64,000 nt of DNA from Desulfitobacterium_A nosdiversum (GCF_049860565.1 NZ_CP172056.1:1798001-1862000); one strand, 5' to 3'; counted from the first letter of the stretch, positions 18,143-28,335 are shown. The notes: a model not told the origin generated them from the letters alone. A program made the numbers and translations.

Positions 18143-19156
18143 ATGAAAAGTATATTCAAAAGATCCGCTAGTATAATATTTCTTATTGTTCTTGTAATAA
18201 CTATCGCACTATTTTTCTCAATAAACCCGTTTTCACAAACAAAAGCAAACGAACCTATGAAAAAAATTGGTGTTCTCATGTCTTCAGATTTTCGATTGCC
18301 CAAGGTGGAGGGAGTTAAAAAAGGACTGGCAGAGTATCACCTTATCGAGGGAAAGAATGCTGCATATATTATAAAAAATGCCAATGAAAAAAGTGAACTT
18401 TTAGAAGAACTCGCTAAGCAACTTGTCTCTGAAGGTCCTGACGTCATCTTTGTTACAGGAGAGTCGGAGGCTTTAGCTGCACAAAAAGCTACACTATCGG
18501 TACATATTCCAATTGTCTTTGTGGGGGTAGGCTCAGCCAAGGAGATGGGACTTGTTGAAAGCTATAATTCCCCAGGGAAAAATATCACTGGGGTTGAAAA
18601 CTATTACCTCATTTTATCGGGTAAGCGTTTAGAGTTTTTTAAAAGGCTCCTTCCTGCGGTAAAAAATATTGCAATTGTCTATGACCCAAGAGTTACACCT
18701 GCCAAACCCACGCTTTCTTATCTCCAAGGAATTTCGAATAAATTAGAACTCTCGATTCAAGCTTTTCCTGTTACAAGCCGAGAGGAAACACTTCAGGTAA
18801 TCCATGGCCTGGACCCAAAGCAGGTAGATGGTGTCATGTTTCTTTGCAGTCAATTACTCGAATCGGTTACTCAGGAGGCAAACGTAATTGCACTTGACAA
18901 GCATTTACCGATAATGGGTGTAAGTGAAGAACAGACCAAGAAGGGGCTTTTGGCATCCTATGGAATGCCTTATTTTGATCAAGGTCTGCAAGCGTCTCGA
19001 TTGATCGCTAAAGTTCTCCAAGGTGAAGATCCTTCGACCATCCCCGTAGAGTCACCGTCAAAGGTAGAGTTTATTGTCAATATTTCAACGGCTAAGAAAT
19101 TGCAATTAAACCTTGATCCGGCCGGTTTAACGTGTGTAACGAAGTTCTTGGAATAG
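18143..19156 (+). CDS. ABC-type substrate-binding protein (DUF534/TrpX-like)
   Basis: A 337-residue extracytoplasmic binding protein with an N-terminal membrane/signal segment (about 8-30) and no lipobox cysteine. The body (KKIGVLMSSDFRLPKVEGVKKGL..., DVIFVTGESEAL) resembles the periplasmic-binding family PF04392. No ABC permease or ATPase is nearby. It is directly followed by a histidine kinase and an NtrC-type regulator, so I infer it is a sensory ligand-binding accessory. This resembles the way TtrS-type systems use a binding-protein-like sensor. Confidence 0.8.
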   Translation: MKSIFKRSASIIFLIVLVITIALFFSINPFSQTKANEPMKKIGVLMSSDFRLPKVEGVKKGLAEYHLIEGKNAAYIIKNANEKSELLEELAKQLVSEGPDVIFVTGESEALAAQKATLSVHIPIVFVGVGSAKEMGLVESYNSPGKNITGVENYYLILSGKRLEFFKRLLPAVKNIAIVYDPRVTPAKPTLSYLQGISNKLELSIQAFPVTSREETLQVIHGLDPKQVDGVMFLCSQLLESVTQEANVIALDKHLPIMGVSEEQTKKGLLASYGMPYFDQGLQASRLIAKVLQGEDPSTIPVESPSKVEFIVNISTAKKLQLNLDPAGLTCVTKFLE

Positions 19157-19181
19157 CACTGATGAAAGGATTTTAAAGGCT

Positions 19182-21016
19182 TTGAATAAACTTGCTCGGT
19201 TTAAGACGCTTAAAGTACGCATCTTAATTTTTGCGATAGTAATGTCTTTAGTTCCCTTGATAACTCTTGGAGGTTACAATCTTCAGGCTGCGCGGGGAAA
19301 TTTGGAGGCTGCTGTCAGTTATCATCATGCCTATGATACATCAAGAATTGCTGCAGAAATAAATACAATGATAGAGGAAGCCGTAAGAACATTTTCAATA
19401 CTCGCAAAGACAGAGGCTAATGATTTTCATTTAAAAAGCGTTAAAGAACGTGAACGAATTCTTTATGCATGCCTGACAACCTTACCTTACGTCTATGATA
19501 TTTCTGCCATTGACCAAGAAGGGAAGGAACTTGCACATGTCTCTCGACTTGAAGTGACGGCTGGAGAGCCTTTAAATATTCAAGATTCATCAAGTATTCT
19601 TAAAAACTTTCAAATTCAAAAGATGTATATCGGTAAAGTATTTATGGATGATAATAACCAGCCCGCGTTTGAGCTAGCCATCCCTTTTCTCAATGCTGAA
19701 CAGGGTTTTTCGGGAGGGATCATTGCTAAAATAAGTCTGCGGAGCATTATTGAGCGGATATCTCTCGTTTCCAATGGAAATGAAGAGTATATTTTTCTTG
19801 TCGATGAACAGGGAAATTTGATCGGGCATGAAGACTATAGCCAGGTTTTACGGCATGTTGATGTCCACCCAAGCATTCCATCTTCTGATACGCTAAAAAA
19901 GGTGAAGAGGGAGGTTTTCCCCTCGTCAGAAATTATCGTTCATATACAGGACAAAACGTCGTTGGAGCATATGCCCCGATAAAGGGTACTCAATGGGCTG
20001 TAATTTTAGAACAGCCTGAAACGGAAGCATATAGTTCATATAACAACCTTAAGAGAACTTTTATACTTAGTACTTTCGCTTTAAGCCTTTTGGTTTTAGG
20101 TATAAGCTTAATTTTCAGTCTTAAATTAAACCGACGTTTAGAAGAGGTTAAACAGGGAGTTCGAAGAATTCATCAGGGTGAGTGGGGCTTTACTTTCTCG
20201 ATTCGTGGAGAGGACGAAATTGATGAAGTGCTTAAAGCTTTTAACCATCTGAGTCAAGAACTGGAACGGAAAAAGCAGATGGAAGCCGCAATGCGCCAAG
20301 CCGATAAAATGGTAACCGTTGGGCTTTTAGCAGCGGGGGTTGCCCATGAGATCAATAATCCTCTTGCGACAATTTTCCTCTCAGTCGAAGAGTTGTTAGA
20401 GCGTTTGGATAAAGGAGAACTGGAAACAACGAAACGGTTTGAGCTGCAAAGATATCTCAAGACCATTGCTGAACAATCGGAACGGTGTTCGGCAATTACA
20501 CGCCAACTCCTAGATTTTGCTCATCAAAATAGTAATGAAGAACCCCAGTCTTTAATCAATGTAAATGATTTAATTACAAAGATTCTAGGTTTTATTGAAT
20601 TTCGATTACGGAAACAAGATATTCAGCTTAAGCTAAAGCTCGCAGAGAAGCTTCCATTTCACTGGGGAGATGCAAGTGCAATTCAACAAGTTATTTTTAA
20701 CCTCATCTGCAACTCAATTGGGGCAATGCCGGAAGGGGGAGTGCTCACAATTTGTACCTCATTTGAGAACGAGTGGGTTAACTTTTCCATTGAAGATAAC
20801 GGGATTGGAATACCTGAAGAAAATCTTTCACGCATTTTTGAGCCCTTTTTTACGACAAAACCTGTAGGAAAAGGAACGGGGCTTGGTCTTTCGGTATGTT
20901 ATGGACTTATTCAAAAAGCCCATGGCAAAATTGAGATTGAAAGTTCTCAAGGTTTAGGAACCGTTGTAAAAGTGAGTTTACCGCGAAAAGGAGATCAGAA
21001 TGAGCAAGAACATTAA
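19182..21016 (+). pseudogene. Sensor histidine kinase, split by a one-base frameshift
   Basis: Two adjacent frames encode one kinase. Frame 1 (19182-19982) holds a membrane helix (about 12-30) and a dCache-like extracytoplasmic sensor. Frame 2 carries on the sensor end (VVGAYAPIKGTQWAVILEQP), a second membrane helix, HAMP, the HisKA box AAGVAHEINNPLATIF and the ATPase motifs (DNGIGIPEEN, GKGTGLGLSVCYGL). The break is at the A-run 19953-19956: one extra A would restore the sequence DKNVVGAYAP. A sequencing error, a real mutation or phase variation in the homopolymer cannot be told apart here. The kinase end overlaps the regulator start, so they form one operon. Confidence 0.8.
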
Positions 21017-22475
21017 TTTACTGATCGTTGATGATGAGGTAACTTATGCAGAGCTTTTAGGGGAACGCCTGAGCCGAAAGGGTTTTCAAGTAAAGGTCGT
21101 TCATAAGGTGGCAGAAGCAATGACCATGCTTCAAAAGCATAACTTTGATCTTGCTTTATTGGATCAGCGTTTACCTGACGGTGATGGCTTGGAGCTTTTG
21201 CAGCATGCAAAAGCAACTGATCCGAATTTAGAAGCCGTTATGCTAACAGGCTACGGTACTATGGAAAATGCAATTGAAGCTTTAAAAGATGGAGCCTATG
21301 ATTATTTGACAAAACCGTGTAATGTTGCCAAGCTTGAGTTTACGTTATATAAAGCCTTAGAAAAAAGACGCTTGACCGAGCAAGCTGCCGGCCTGTCCGA
21401 AGCTTTACGAAGGCAATCCGGAGCGGGCCCTATTATTGGGCAAAGTGAATGCATGAAGAAAGTAATCGAGATGATTCGTCTCGTCTCTAATAGTGATGCT
21501 TCCGTTTTAATTCTTGGAGAAAGTGGAACAGGAAAGGAACTTGTCGCAAGAGCGCTCCACTTTTGGAGTGATCGTAGGGATCGACCCTTTCAGGCCTTGA
21601 ATTCCGCTGCTTTACCGGCGCAGTTATTGGAAAATGAACTCTTTGGTCACGAGAGAGGTGCCTTTACGGGCGCAAATTCGGCAAAACCTGGGCTAATTGA
21701 GGTAGCTGATGGAGGAACTTTATTTCTTGACGAAGTAGGAGATATGGATTTATCCGTTCAAGCTAAGCTTCTTCGTTTTTTAGAGAGTGGAGAATTTTTA
21801 AGGGTAGGCTCGACTCGGGCAAGAAAAGTAAAAGTACGAGTGGTTACTGCTACAAATCGAAAGATTGAAGAAGATATTCGAGAGGGACGTTTTCGTGAGG
21901 ATCTTTATTATCGTTTAAATGTGGTGAATATCGAAATTCCACCTTTAAGGAAACGAAAAGAAGATATTCCGCTTCTTGTTTCATACTTTTTAAAAAATAA
22001 ATACGGTTCAAGAATTAAAAAAGAGTTGACTGAAGAATCTTATCTTGCTCTTCAAGAATATGATTACCCGGGGAATGTTCGTGAACTGGCTAATATTATT
22101 GAAAGGGGTGCCCTCCTTGCAAGAGGATCTTTCATAGAACCTCAGCATATATTTTGCTCAAGTATGAAGGAATTAAAAAAGGATGAATTCAGAAGGCAAC
22201 ATTCCTTTCAAGGAGAAACTGCGACATCCTTAAAAGTGAGTGAACCGTTCCCTCGATCTTTGATTTCCAAAAACGAAGGAACAAATAGAATAGAAAATAT
22301 ATCATTGAGTGAAGCGGACTTGAGTTTAGAGTCCGTAGAAAGGCGGCATATTCATACGGTTATGCAACTTGTCGGGGGGAATAAGACCCAGGCGGCTAAA
22401 AAGCTAGGGATTGGGCTACGGACCCTTTATCGGAAAATTGAAGAGTATGGTTTAGATAAGGAGTTTGATACATAA
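21000..22475 (+). CDS. NtrC-family sigma-54 response regulator
   Basis: A 491-residue regulator with a receiver domain (phospho-acceptor Asp55 in LALLDQRLPD), a sigma-54-activating AAA+ domain (Walker A GESGTGKE, the sigma-54 contact loop GAFTGA, Walker B GGTLFLDEVGDM) and a Fis-type helix-turn-helix at the end (GNKTQAAKKLGIGLRTLYRKI). AAAGGAGATCAGA precedes ATG 21000. A canonical sigma-54 promoter lies downstream, before the molybdoenzyme operon, making that operon the obvious target. Confidence 0.93.
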   Translation: MSKNINLLIVDDEVTYAELLGERLSRKGFQVKVVHKVAEAMTMLQKHNFDLALLDQRLPDGDGLELLQHAKATDPNLEAVMLTGYGTMENAIEALKDGAYDYLTKPCNVAKLEFTLYKALEKRRLTEQAAGLSEALRRQSGAGPIIGQSECMKKVIEMIRLVSNSDASVLILGESGTGKELVARALHFWSDRRDRPFQALNSAALPAQLLENELFGHERGAFTGANSAKPGLIEVADGGTLFLDEVGDMDLSVQAKLLRFLESGEFLRVGSTRARKVKVRVVTATNRKIEEDIREGRFREDLYYRLNVVNIEIPPLRKRKEDIPLLVSYFLKNKYGSRIKKELTEESYLALQEYDYPGNVRELANIIERGALLARGSFIEPQHIFCSSMKELKKDEFRRQHSFQGETATSLKVSEPFPRSLISKNEGTNRIENISLSEADLSLESVERRHIHTVMQLVGGNKTQAAKKLGIGLRTLYRKIEEYGLDKEFDT

Positions 22476-22521
22476 GTTACTTGAAAGTGAATTCTGTGAG
22501 TTGATCAAATTGACAAAAACC

Positions 22522-22555
22522 TTGCCTAAATGGCATACCCCTGTCATTATGGCAA
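22522..22555. promoter_or_regulatory. Candidate activator-binding inverted repeat
   Basis: TTGCCTAAATG at 22522-22532 and CATTATGGCAA at 22545-22555 form an imperfect inverted repeat. It is centred about 140 bases before the sigma-54 promoter, a usual enhancer distance for NtrC-type regulators. Confidence 0.4.
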
Positions 22556-22580
22556 TGAAATATTTTAAGTAAGAACGAAG

Positions 22581-22611
22581 CCTGGTCTTTGATTAGACCA
22601 GGTTATTCTTT
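22581..22611 (+). terminator. Terminator after the regulator gene
   Basis: The stem CCTGGTCT / AGACCAGG with loop TTGATT, followed by a T-rich stretch. Confidence 0.8.
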
Positions 22612-22675
22612 ATGGGTTGCGCTTTTGGGCCATTTTTCGGCTCAATATATACCATCTATGGGCTTAGCTATTTAT

Positions 22676-22691
22676 TGGCATTGTATTTGCA
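22676..22691 (+). promoter_or_regulatory. Sigma-54 promoter of the reductase operon
   Basis: TGGCATTGTATTTGCA has the -24 GG and -12 GC elements of the sigma-54 consensus at the correct spacing. It lies 59 bases before the ATG of the catalytic subunit and downstream of an NtrC-type regulator gene. Confidence 0.85.
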
Positions 22692-22749
22692 ATAACTATC
22701 ACATAGCGGGTAACAAAATAACAAGAAAAAGGAGAGGTGACCAAAGAAC

Positions 22750-25700
22750 ATGAAACGCCGTGAATTTATCCAAATTTCCGCTCTCGGTGCGACAGCTCTT
22801 GCCGGTTTGGGGCTAAACAAATTAACCTTTGCTGATGAACCTCCTGAATTTGCAGCAATTTCTGGATCAGGGCAAGAAGTAGAAGCTCGGATTGATACTA
22901 AAACGGGTCAAGTTCAATTAAATCCTAACATCATAATGAGGCACAGCGCTTGTTTAGGATGTTACAGTTCTTGTGGTAACCGCGTTAAAATCGATAAGCG
23001 CACGGGTAAAATTCTTCGAGTCTTTGGCAACCCGTATAATCCTCATAATGCTGGCCCAGCACTTTCCTATAATGCTCCTTTAACGGAGAGTTATCTTGCC
23101 TTTAGTACTTTTCAAGGACGAGGGCATAAGGGAAGAGCCACTCTCTGTGCCAGAGGAAATGCAACTTTAGATGCGAATTATGACCCTTACCGGAATCTTG
23201 TTCCTTTAAAAAGGACAGGAAAACGCGGGGAAGGAAAATGGAAGCCGATTACTTGGGAACAAGCAATCCAAGAGACTGCAGAAGGTGGGGAACTCTTTAA
23301 AGATTTAGGAGAGAAAGCAGTTGAAGGGTTTCATCAAATTTATGATGTTAAAACCCCGATGGATTCTGCTCAACCCGAACTTGGGCCTAAATCCAATCAG
23401 CTAGTTCTCATTGGTGGACGAGGTGATGGCAGGACAGCTTATGCAGTACGTTTTATGGGGGCCTTTGGGAGTGTAAATAACTTTTCCCACGGATACTCAT
23501 GAGGGGGCTCTAAGACGCCTGCGTCGCAGGTGATAGCTGGTGGCAACATCCTTAAACCGGATGTGGAAAACGCCGAATATATCCTGTATATAGGTGCATA
23601 TCCTGGGCACAGCGGAAAACCAATGCAAACGATTGCACGTCAAGCAGCTATTCGGTCAAGTTCAGGAACTCTTAAATTCGATGTCGTTGACCCCGTATTA
23701 GCAGGAGGAGCAGTGAGCCCAATCGGAGGAAATACCCAATGGATTCCGATCAAGCCTACAACGGATAGCGCTTTCGTAATGGGTATGCTTTATTGGATGA
23801 TTGATAACAACAAGATAAACGCAGATTTTTTAAGTTTCCCAAACCTTAATGCTGCGAAGAAAAAGGGATTTAATAGCTGGACGAACGCTGCACACCTTGT
23901 AATAACAGATTCTGAACATCCCAATAAACGAAAATTATTAAGAGCTGAGGATATAGGGTTAGCAGTACCGCCGGCGCCAGAACCTGATCCCAAGGCAGCA
24001 ACGACGACAACACCTCCTCAGTATTTCGTCGTGATTGATAAAGCAACCGGTAAACCTGCGCTTCACAGCGATTCAAACGAAGCTGATTTGCTTTTTAAAG
24101 GGGAAGTGACGGACTCCAGCGGTAAAAGTATCCAAGTTGAAACCTCCTTTATGATTCTTAAAGAAAGCATCTTCAAGCAAGATATTGCTGCTTATTCAAA
24201 AATTTGTGGTGTACCGGAAGCCACCATTATTGACATAGCAAAAGAGTTCTCGTCTCATGGAACAAAAGCAGCTGCTGATGGCATGGGGAATACAGCCTCG
24301 TCAACCGGCTTTGATGCCTCAATGGCACAATATCTTTTGACGTTGATGATTGGCAGCATGAATAAAAAAGGCGGCGTAATTACTCGCCGGAATGCCTATA
24401 AATCTGTTGCCCCAGGACCGCGCTACGATCTTGCTAATTACCCGAATAAGCCTAAAACCTCAGGAATAAATATCAGCCGTGCTGGAGTTCCTTACGAAAA
24501 AACACCCGAGTTCAAGATGCGTAAAGCCAAAGGAGAAAATCCCTATCCTGCGAAAATGCCTTGGCATCCCGTTGGAAGCGGCTCAGATAATCAAGCCATA
24601 TTTTCAATTGTCAACGGATATCCCTATCAGGCGAAAATCTTAATGTTTTGGATGTCAAACCCTTTAATGACCACTCCTGCTGCAGCTCGTGAAGAAGTAT
24701 TAAAAGAACTTAAAAAGGCGGAGCGTGTTCCGCTGATTATAGCAGTGGACGCTTTTATGGGTGAATCGACCTCGATTGCTGATTATATCATCCCTGATAC
24801 GACACCTTACGAAAGCTGGGCCCATGCAAATAGTGAAGGAAACTGCCCAGGTAAAGTTTTAACTGTGCGTTGGCCTGTTGTCGAACCCATGACAGGAAAG
24901 ATTTCGGATAATCGGTATGCGTGTTTTGAAAATTATTGTATTGATGTGGCCAAGAAGATCGGCATCCCAGGATTTGGAGATCAGGCAATCCCTGGTGCTG
25001 ATAAGAAACTCTATCCGTTAAATACTCCTGAGGATTTCTTCCTAAGAGGTATTGCCAATGTTGCCTATGATGGCGAACCTGTCCCGAATATTTCTGAAGA
25101 TGAAATCAAGCTGCAGGATCTTGAAACTGCCACAAAGTCATGGAAGAATTCATTAAGTACAGAAGAGTGGCCTAAAGCTCTCTATGTGTTAGCACGGGGT
25201 GGCCGATTCGAAGATGGCGCTAAGGCATTTGTTGGTGACAACCACAAATATGGTTTTACCGGATGCTTTAGTCTTTATGTTGAGAAGATGGCTGCAGCAC
25301 TTAATTCGTTTACGGGTAAGCCATTCTCCGGAACCTTGATCTATAACGAAGAAGCTTTTGCTGATGGGACAACGCTCCAACAGAAATACCCTCAAAAAGA
25401 ATGGCCTTTCCAAGGAGTCTCGTATAAGGCGAAGTTCCGTAGTGTTTCCATGCTGGCCAATACCGTTCTTCGTGACTTAAATAAGACGAATTCAATCGAG
25501 ATTAATCCTGAAGATGCGGCTTCGCTTAAATTAAAAACGGGAGATAAAGTCAAGCTGATTTCAGCCACCGGTGGAGAGGCTGTGGGAATATTACTGGTCC
25601 GCCAAGGAGTGGCACGGGGAACCGTCGCAGTTGCTTTCGGTTATGGGCATTGGGAGTATGGATCTCGTGTACAACAAGCCGGTGATAAGAAAACGGGTGG

Positions 25701-25842
25701 AGAAGCAAGTATTGCATCCGGTGTGCTTCTCAGCGGAATAAGCTTGGTAGATCCGACAGTTAAAGGTGTCTTTGGCTTTAGTGAAATGTCAACAGGCGGC
25801 CCAAGCAGAAACGGCGGAGCATTCCGAATTGAAAAAGCATAG
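22750..25842 (+). CDS. Tetrathionate/thiosulfate-reductase-like molybdopterin subunit with in-frame UGA (Sec)
   Basis: Catalytic bis-MGD subunit of a membrane-linked respiratory reductase, 1030 residues if TGA 23500-23502 (codon 251) is read through. The N-terminus has a Tat signal (KRREF, hydrophobic stretch to about 28), so it acts outside the cytoplasm. The [4Fe-4S] ligands are Cys68, Cys71, Cys75 and Cys133; the wide last spacing and the length match the TtrA-like branch. The sequence runs on in the same frame across the TGA (NNFSHGYS-U-GGSKTPAS), at the position where the family has the Mo-ligating Cys. The hairpin at 23516-23532 fits a SECIS element. The true substrate (tetrathionate, thiosulfate, polysulfide, arsenate or selenate) cannot be decided. 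Confidence 0.85.
23503..23540 (+). promoter_or_regulatory. Putative bacterial SECIS element
   Basis: Directly after TGA 23500-23502. The upper stem CGCCTGC (23516-23522) pairs with GCAGGTG (23526-23532) around a GTC loop, and a short lower stem is possible between GGCT and AGCT. Distance from the UGA and the G-U loop agree with SelB-dependent elements. Confidence 0.6.
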
Positions 25843-25853
25843 GCGGTGTTTTT

Positions 25854-26561
25854 ATGAGTACCCTAAGCTTTTTATCTAATGACCTCGCAGAGGCTCAACA
25901 AAATACTGGCTTTCGCTTGAATACGTATTCTTTTTTGGCAGAGATATTTCTTCAAGAGCCTAACTTAAACCGATGGCCTAAGCAACACCAGAGTATTAAT
26001 GAACAACTGCAGGAAATAGGAGAAACTTCGTCTTTTTCAGACCACATTCCCGAATGGGGATCGACTGTAATTGAAAAGGTCCGGCAAGAGTTCTACGATT
26101 GTTTCTTTGTGCCAAGATCTGAACGCTATGTTCCACCGTTTGAATCAGCATTGCGAACCTATAAACCGGGAGTTAAAAAACCCTTTGGAGCCTTGAATTC
26201 CCCGGAGGGAAATCATGTTGCTCAATGCTATAAAGTGATTAACTTTAATCCGTGGGAACTTAATATTTTTGCTCCCCTTCGGGAAATTCGTCTACCTGAT
26301 CATATCGGTTTTGAATTAGCTTTTATGGCTATGCTTTGTGGAGCAGAATGTGAAGCTTGGAAAAATGATCAGCAGGAATATGCCCAAAAATGGAGAGAAA
26401 TGGAGAAAAGATTTTTAGCAGAGCATTTATCCCAGTGGGTATCTCAGTTCTCGCAAGCTCTTCAAGAAATAGCCCCCGGATTTTATGCTGATGCTGCCAA
26501 GTTAACTGAACAGTGGGTATTGAGCGATAATGAGGATTTAATCCAAAGTACTATGCATTAA
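25854..26561 (+). CDS. TorD/DmsD-family molybdoenzyme chaperone
   Basis: A 235-residue all-helical protein of the TorD family, cytoplasmic chaperones that hold the Tat-exported molybdoenzyme until cofactor insertion is complete. The conserved region YVPPFESA and the later LPDHIGFELAFMAMLC helix are characteristic. It starts 11 bases after the catalytic gene, which itself bears a Tat signal, so the partner is clear. It ends 17 bases before the ferredoxin gene. Confidence 0.88.
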   Translation: MSTLSFLSNDLAEAQQNTGFRLNTYSFLAEIFLQEPNLNRWPKQHQSINEQLQEIGETSSFSDHIPEWGSTVIEKVRQEFYDCFFVPRSERYVPPFESALRTYKPGVKKPFGALNSPEGNHVAQCYKVINFNPWELNIFAPLREIRLPDHIGFELAFMAMLCGAECEAWKNDQQEYAQKWREMEKRFLAEHLSQWVSQFSQALQEIAPGFYADAAKLTEQWVLSDNEDLIQSTMH

Positions 26562-26578
26562 GAGAGGAGGATATACAA

Positions 26579-27181
26579 ATGCCCGATAATAAGGTTCATT
26601 ATGGCATGGTCATAGATTTAAGGCGTTGTGTCGGGTGCCATGCTTGTACGGTTACCTGCAAAATGGAAAACAATGTTTCAGAAGGTTTCTTTCGATCTTG
26701 GGTCGTCGAGGCTGATAAGGGAAAGTATCCAAATGTTATTCGAGTGAAATTACCCCGACTGTGCAACCAATGTGAGAAGGCTCCCTGTGAACAAGTTTGT
26801 CCAGTCAATGCAACCCATCGTGATGAGGGAGGGGTTGTTATTGTGGACACGAAGAAATGCATTGGCTGCCGATATTGTGTGTCTGCTTGTATCTATGATG
26901 CGCGCTATGTCAGCTCCGAAAAAGGTACTGCGGATAAATGTGATTTCTGCCTCGATCGAGTAAAAGCGGGGTTAATGCCCGCTTGTGTCAGCACCTGCAT
27001 TGCTCATGCCCGTTACTTTGGCGATTTGAACGATCCTCAAAGCGAAGTCAGTCAACTCCTTAGCGAGAATTCTTGCCAAGTTCTTCGACCTGAACTCGGG
27101 ACTAATCCCAGTGTCTATTATATCGGGTTGGATAAGGCTCTTGAGGGAGCGGATTATGCTAACCTGGTGAAAGGGAGGTAA
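26579..27181 (+). CDS. Four-cluster ferredoxin electron-transfer subunit (TtrB/PhsB/DmsB-like)
   Basis: A 200-residue iron-sulfur subunit passing electrons between the membrane anchor and the molybdenum subunit. Four cysteine groups are visible: CVGCHACTVTCK, CNQCEKAPCEQVCP, CIGCRYCVSACIYDA, and CDFCLDRVKAG with CVSTC. No Tat signal is present, so it is probably co-exported with the catalytic subunit. GAGAGGAGGATATACAA precedes ATG 26579. The gene is five bases from the anchor gene. Confidence 0.93.
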   Translation: MPDNKVHYGMVIDLRRCVGCHACTVTCKMENNVSEGFFRSWVVEADKGKYPNVIRVKLPRLCNQCEKAPCEQVCPVNATHRDEGGVVIVDTKKCIGCRYCVSACIYDARYVSSEKGTADKCDFCLDRVKAGLMPACVSTCIAHARYFGDLNDPQSEVSQLLSENSCQVLRPELGTNPSVYYIGLDKALEGADYANLVKGR

Positions 27182-27186
27182 ATGGG

Positions 27187-28215
27187 ATGGATCTGATCTA
27201 TGTTTTTCAGACAGAGCATTACGCAGCCTTTAGTCCGTTAATTGTTCTTTATTTCTTTCTCGCAGGGCTCAGTGCCGGCCTGTTTCTTCTATCAAGTCTA
27301 GGTCCTGTGTTTGGACTTAAGAATTTTAAACCTCTGGCAAAGCCTTCCTGCGCCATGGCACTGGCTACGCTTATTCCTGGGCTTTTAGCGTTAATCTTTG
27401 ATTTGGGCCAACCTCTGCGTGCTTTAACTCTTTTTTTCCGAGTTAACCCAGCTTCTGTAATGAGTTGGGGCTCATTTATTCTCTTAATCTATGGCATCGT
27501 TTGCCTTATTTACGCCCATTTCCTATGGAGAGAGAATGACAAAGCAAAGGTTTGGGGGAAAGTAGGGGTAATCTTTGCCATAGCCCTTGGACTCTACACA
27601 GGATTTCTGCTGGCAGTGGTTCCCGGCCGGCCGCTCTGGAACTCCGCTCTGCTTCCGATCCTGTTCCTGACATCGGGTTTGGTCGCTGCACTCAGTTTAA
27701 TTAGCTTGCTTCAAGGTTTTCTGCCCAAGACCCTCCAACTTGAAAGCGGAGATGCTAAAGACGCACTGCACGGAATGAAAGTTTGGATGGTGGTCCTTGA
27801 AATTTTACTGATCGCTTTCCACTTTATTTCAGTTCTAACCCTCAACGGAGCCGGAAGAGCAGTCATTATGAATCTGTTAAGCGGAACAAAGGCGTTTTCC
27901 TTTATACTCGTTCAGGTTGTTCTAGGAATGGTTCTGCCGCTAGCCATTGTTCTCATCAGCAAAGGTTCAGCCAAAGCATTGGGAATGTCTGGTCTGTTGA
28001 GCCTGATCGGAGTTTTTGCCTTGCGCTATAACTTTATTTTCGGCGGAGAGGAACTCCCGAATTCAGGGACTTTGCTCTTCCGATTCGATGGGAATGCCTG
28101 GATTTCTGTCACTGTCCTTTTAGTTCTCACCATAGTTTTGGTTCTCATTATGCCAAGGCTTCTGGGGAATCTAATGAAAGGTAAAACAACAACTCAGATG
28201 AGAGAGTCATTTTAA
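27187..28215 (+). CDS. NrfD/PsrC-family membrane anchor subunit
   Basis: A polytopic membrane protein of 342 residues with about nine to ten helices, in the NrfD/PsrC family that exchanges electrons with menaquinol. The first helix pair SPLIVLYFFLAGLSAGLFLLSS and the FDLGQPLRALTLFFRVNPASVMSWG loop are family-typical. Last gene of the sigma-54 operon; a perfect hairpin terminator follows at 28301. Confidence 0.9.
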   Translation: MDLIYVFQTEHYAAFSPLIVLYFFLAGLSAGLFLLSSLGPVFGLKNFKPLAKPSCAMALATLIPGLLALIFDLGQPLRALTLFFRVNPASVMSWGSFILLIYGIVCLIYAHFLWRENDKAKVWGKVGVIFAIALGLYTGFLLAVVPGRPLWNSALLPILFLTSGLVAALSLISLLQGFLPKTLQLESGDAKDALHGMKVWMVVLEILLIAFHFISVLTLNGAGRAVIMNLLSGTKAFSFILVQVVLGMVLPLAIVLISKGSAKALGMSGLLSLIGVFALRYNFIFGGEELPNSGTLLFRFDGNAWISVTVLLVLTIVLVLIMPRLLGNLMKGKTTTQMRESF

Positions 28216-28300
28216 ATCACTTCAACTGAGCTTGTTTAGGTATTTCAAAAATTAATTCTATTAGGTATAAATATTTGGTATATTTAGTCTTATTTGCGCT

Positions 28301-28335
28301 AACTGCAGGTTACTTGTAACCTGCAGTTATTTTTT
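28301..28335 (+). terminator. Terminator of the reductase operon
   Basis: Perfect 13-bp stem AACTGCAGGTTAC / GTAACCTGCAGTT with a TT loop, then ATTTTTT. Confidence 0.9.

Noticed and set aside
23530..25842. Separate gene starting at GTG 23530
   Set aside because: It is in the same frame as 22750-23502, lacks a ribosome site, and would be a molybdoenzyme without its N-terminal cluster domain. UGA read-through explains it better.
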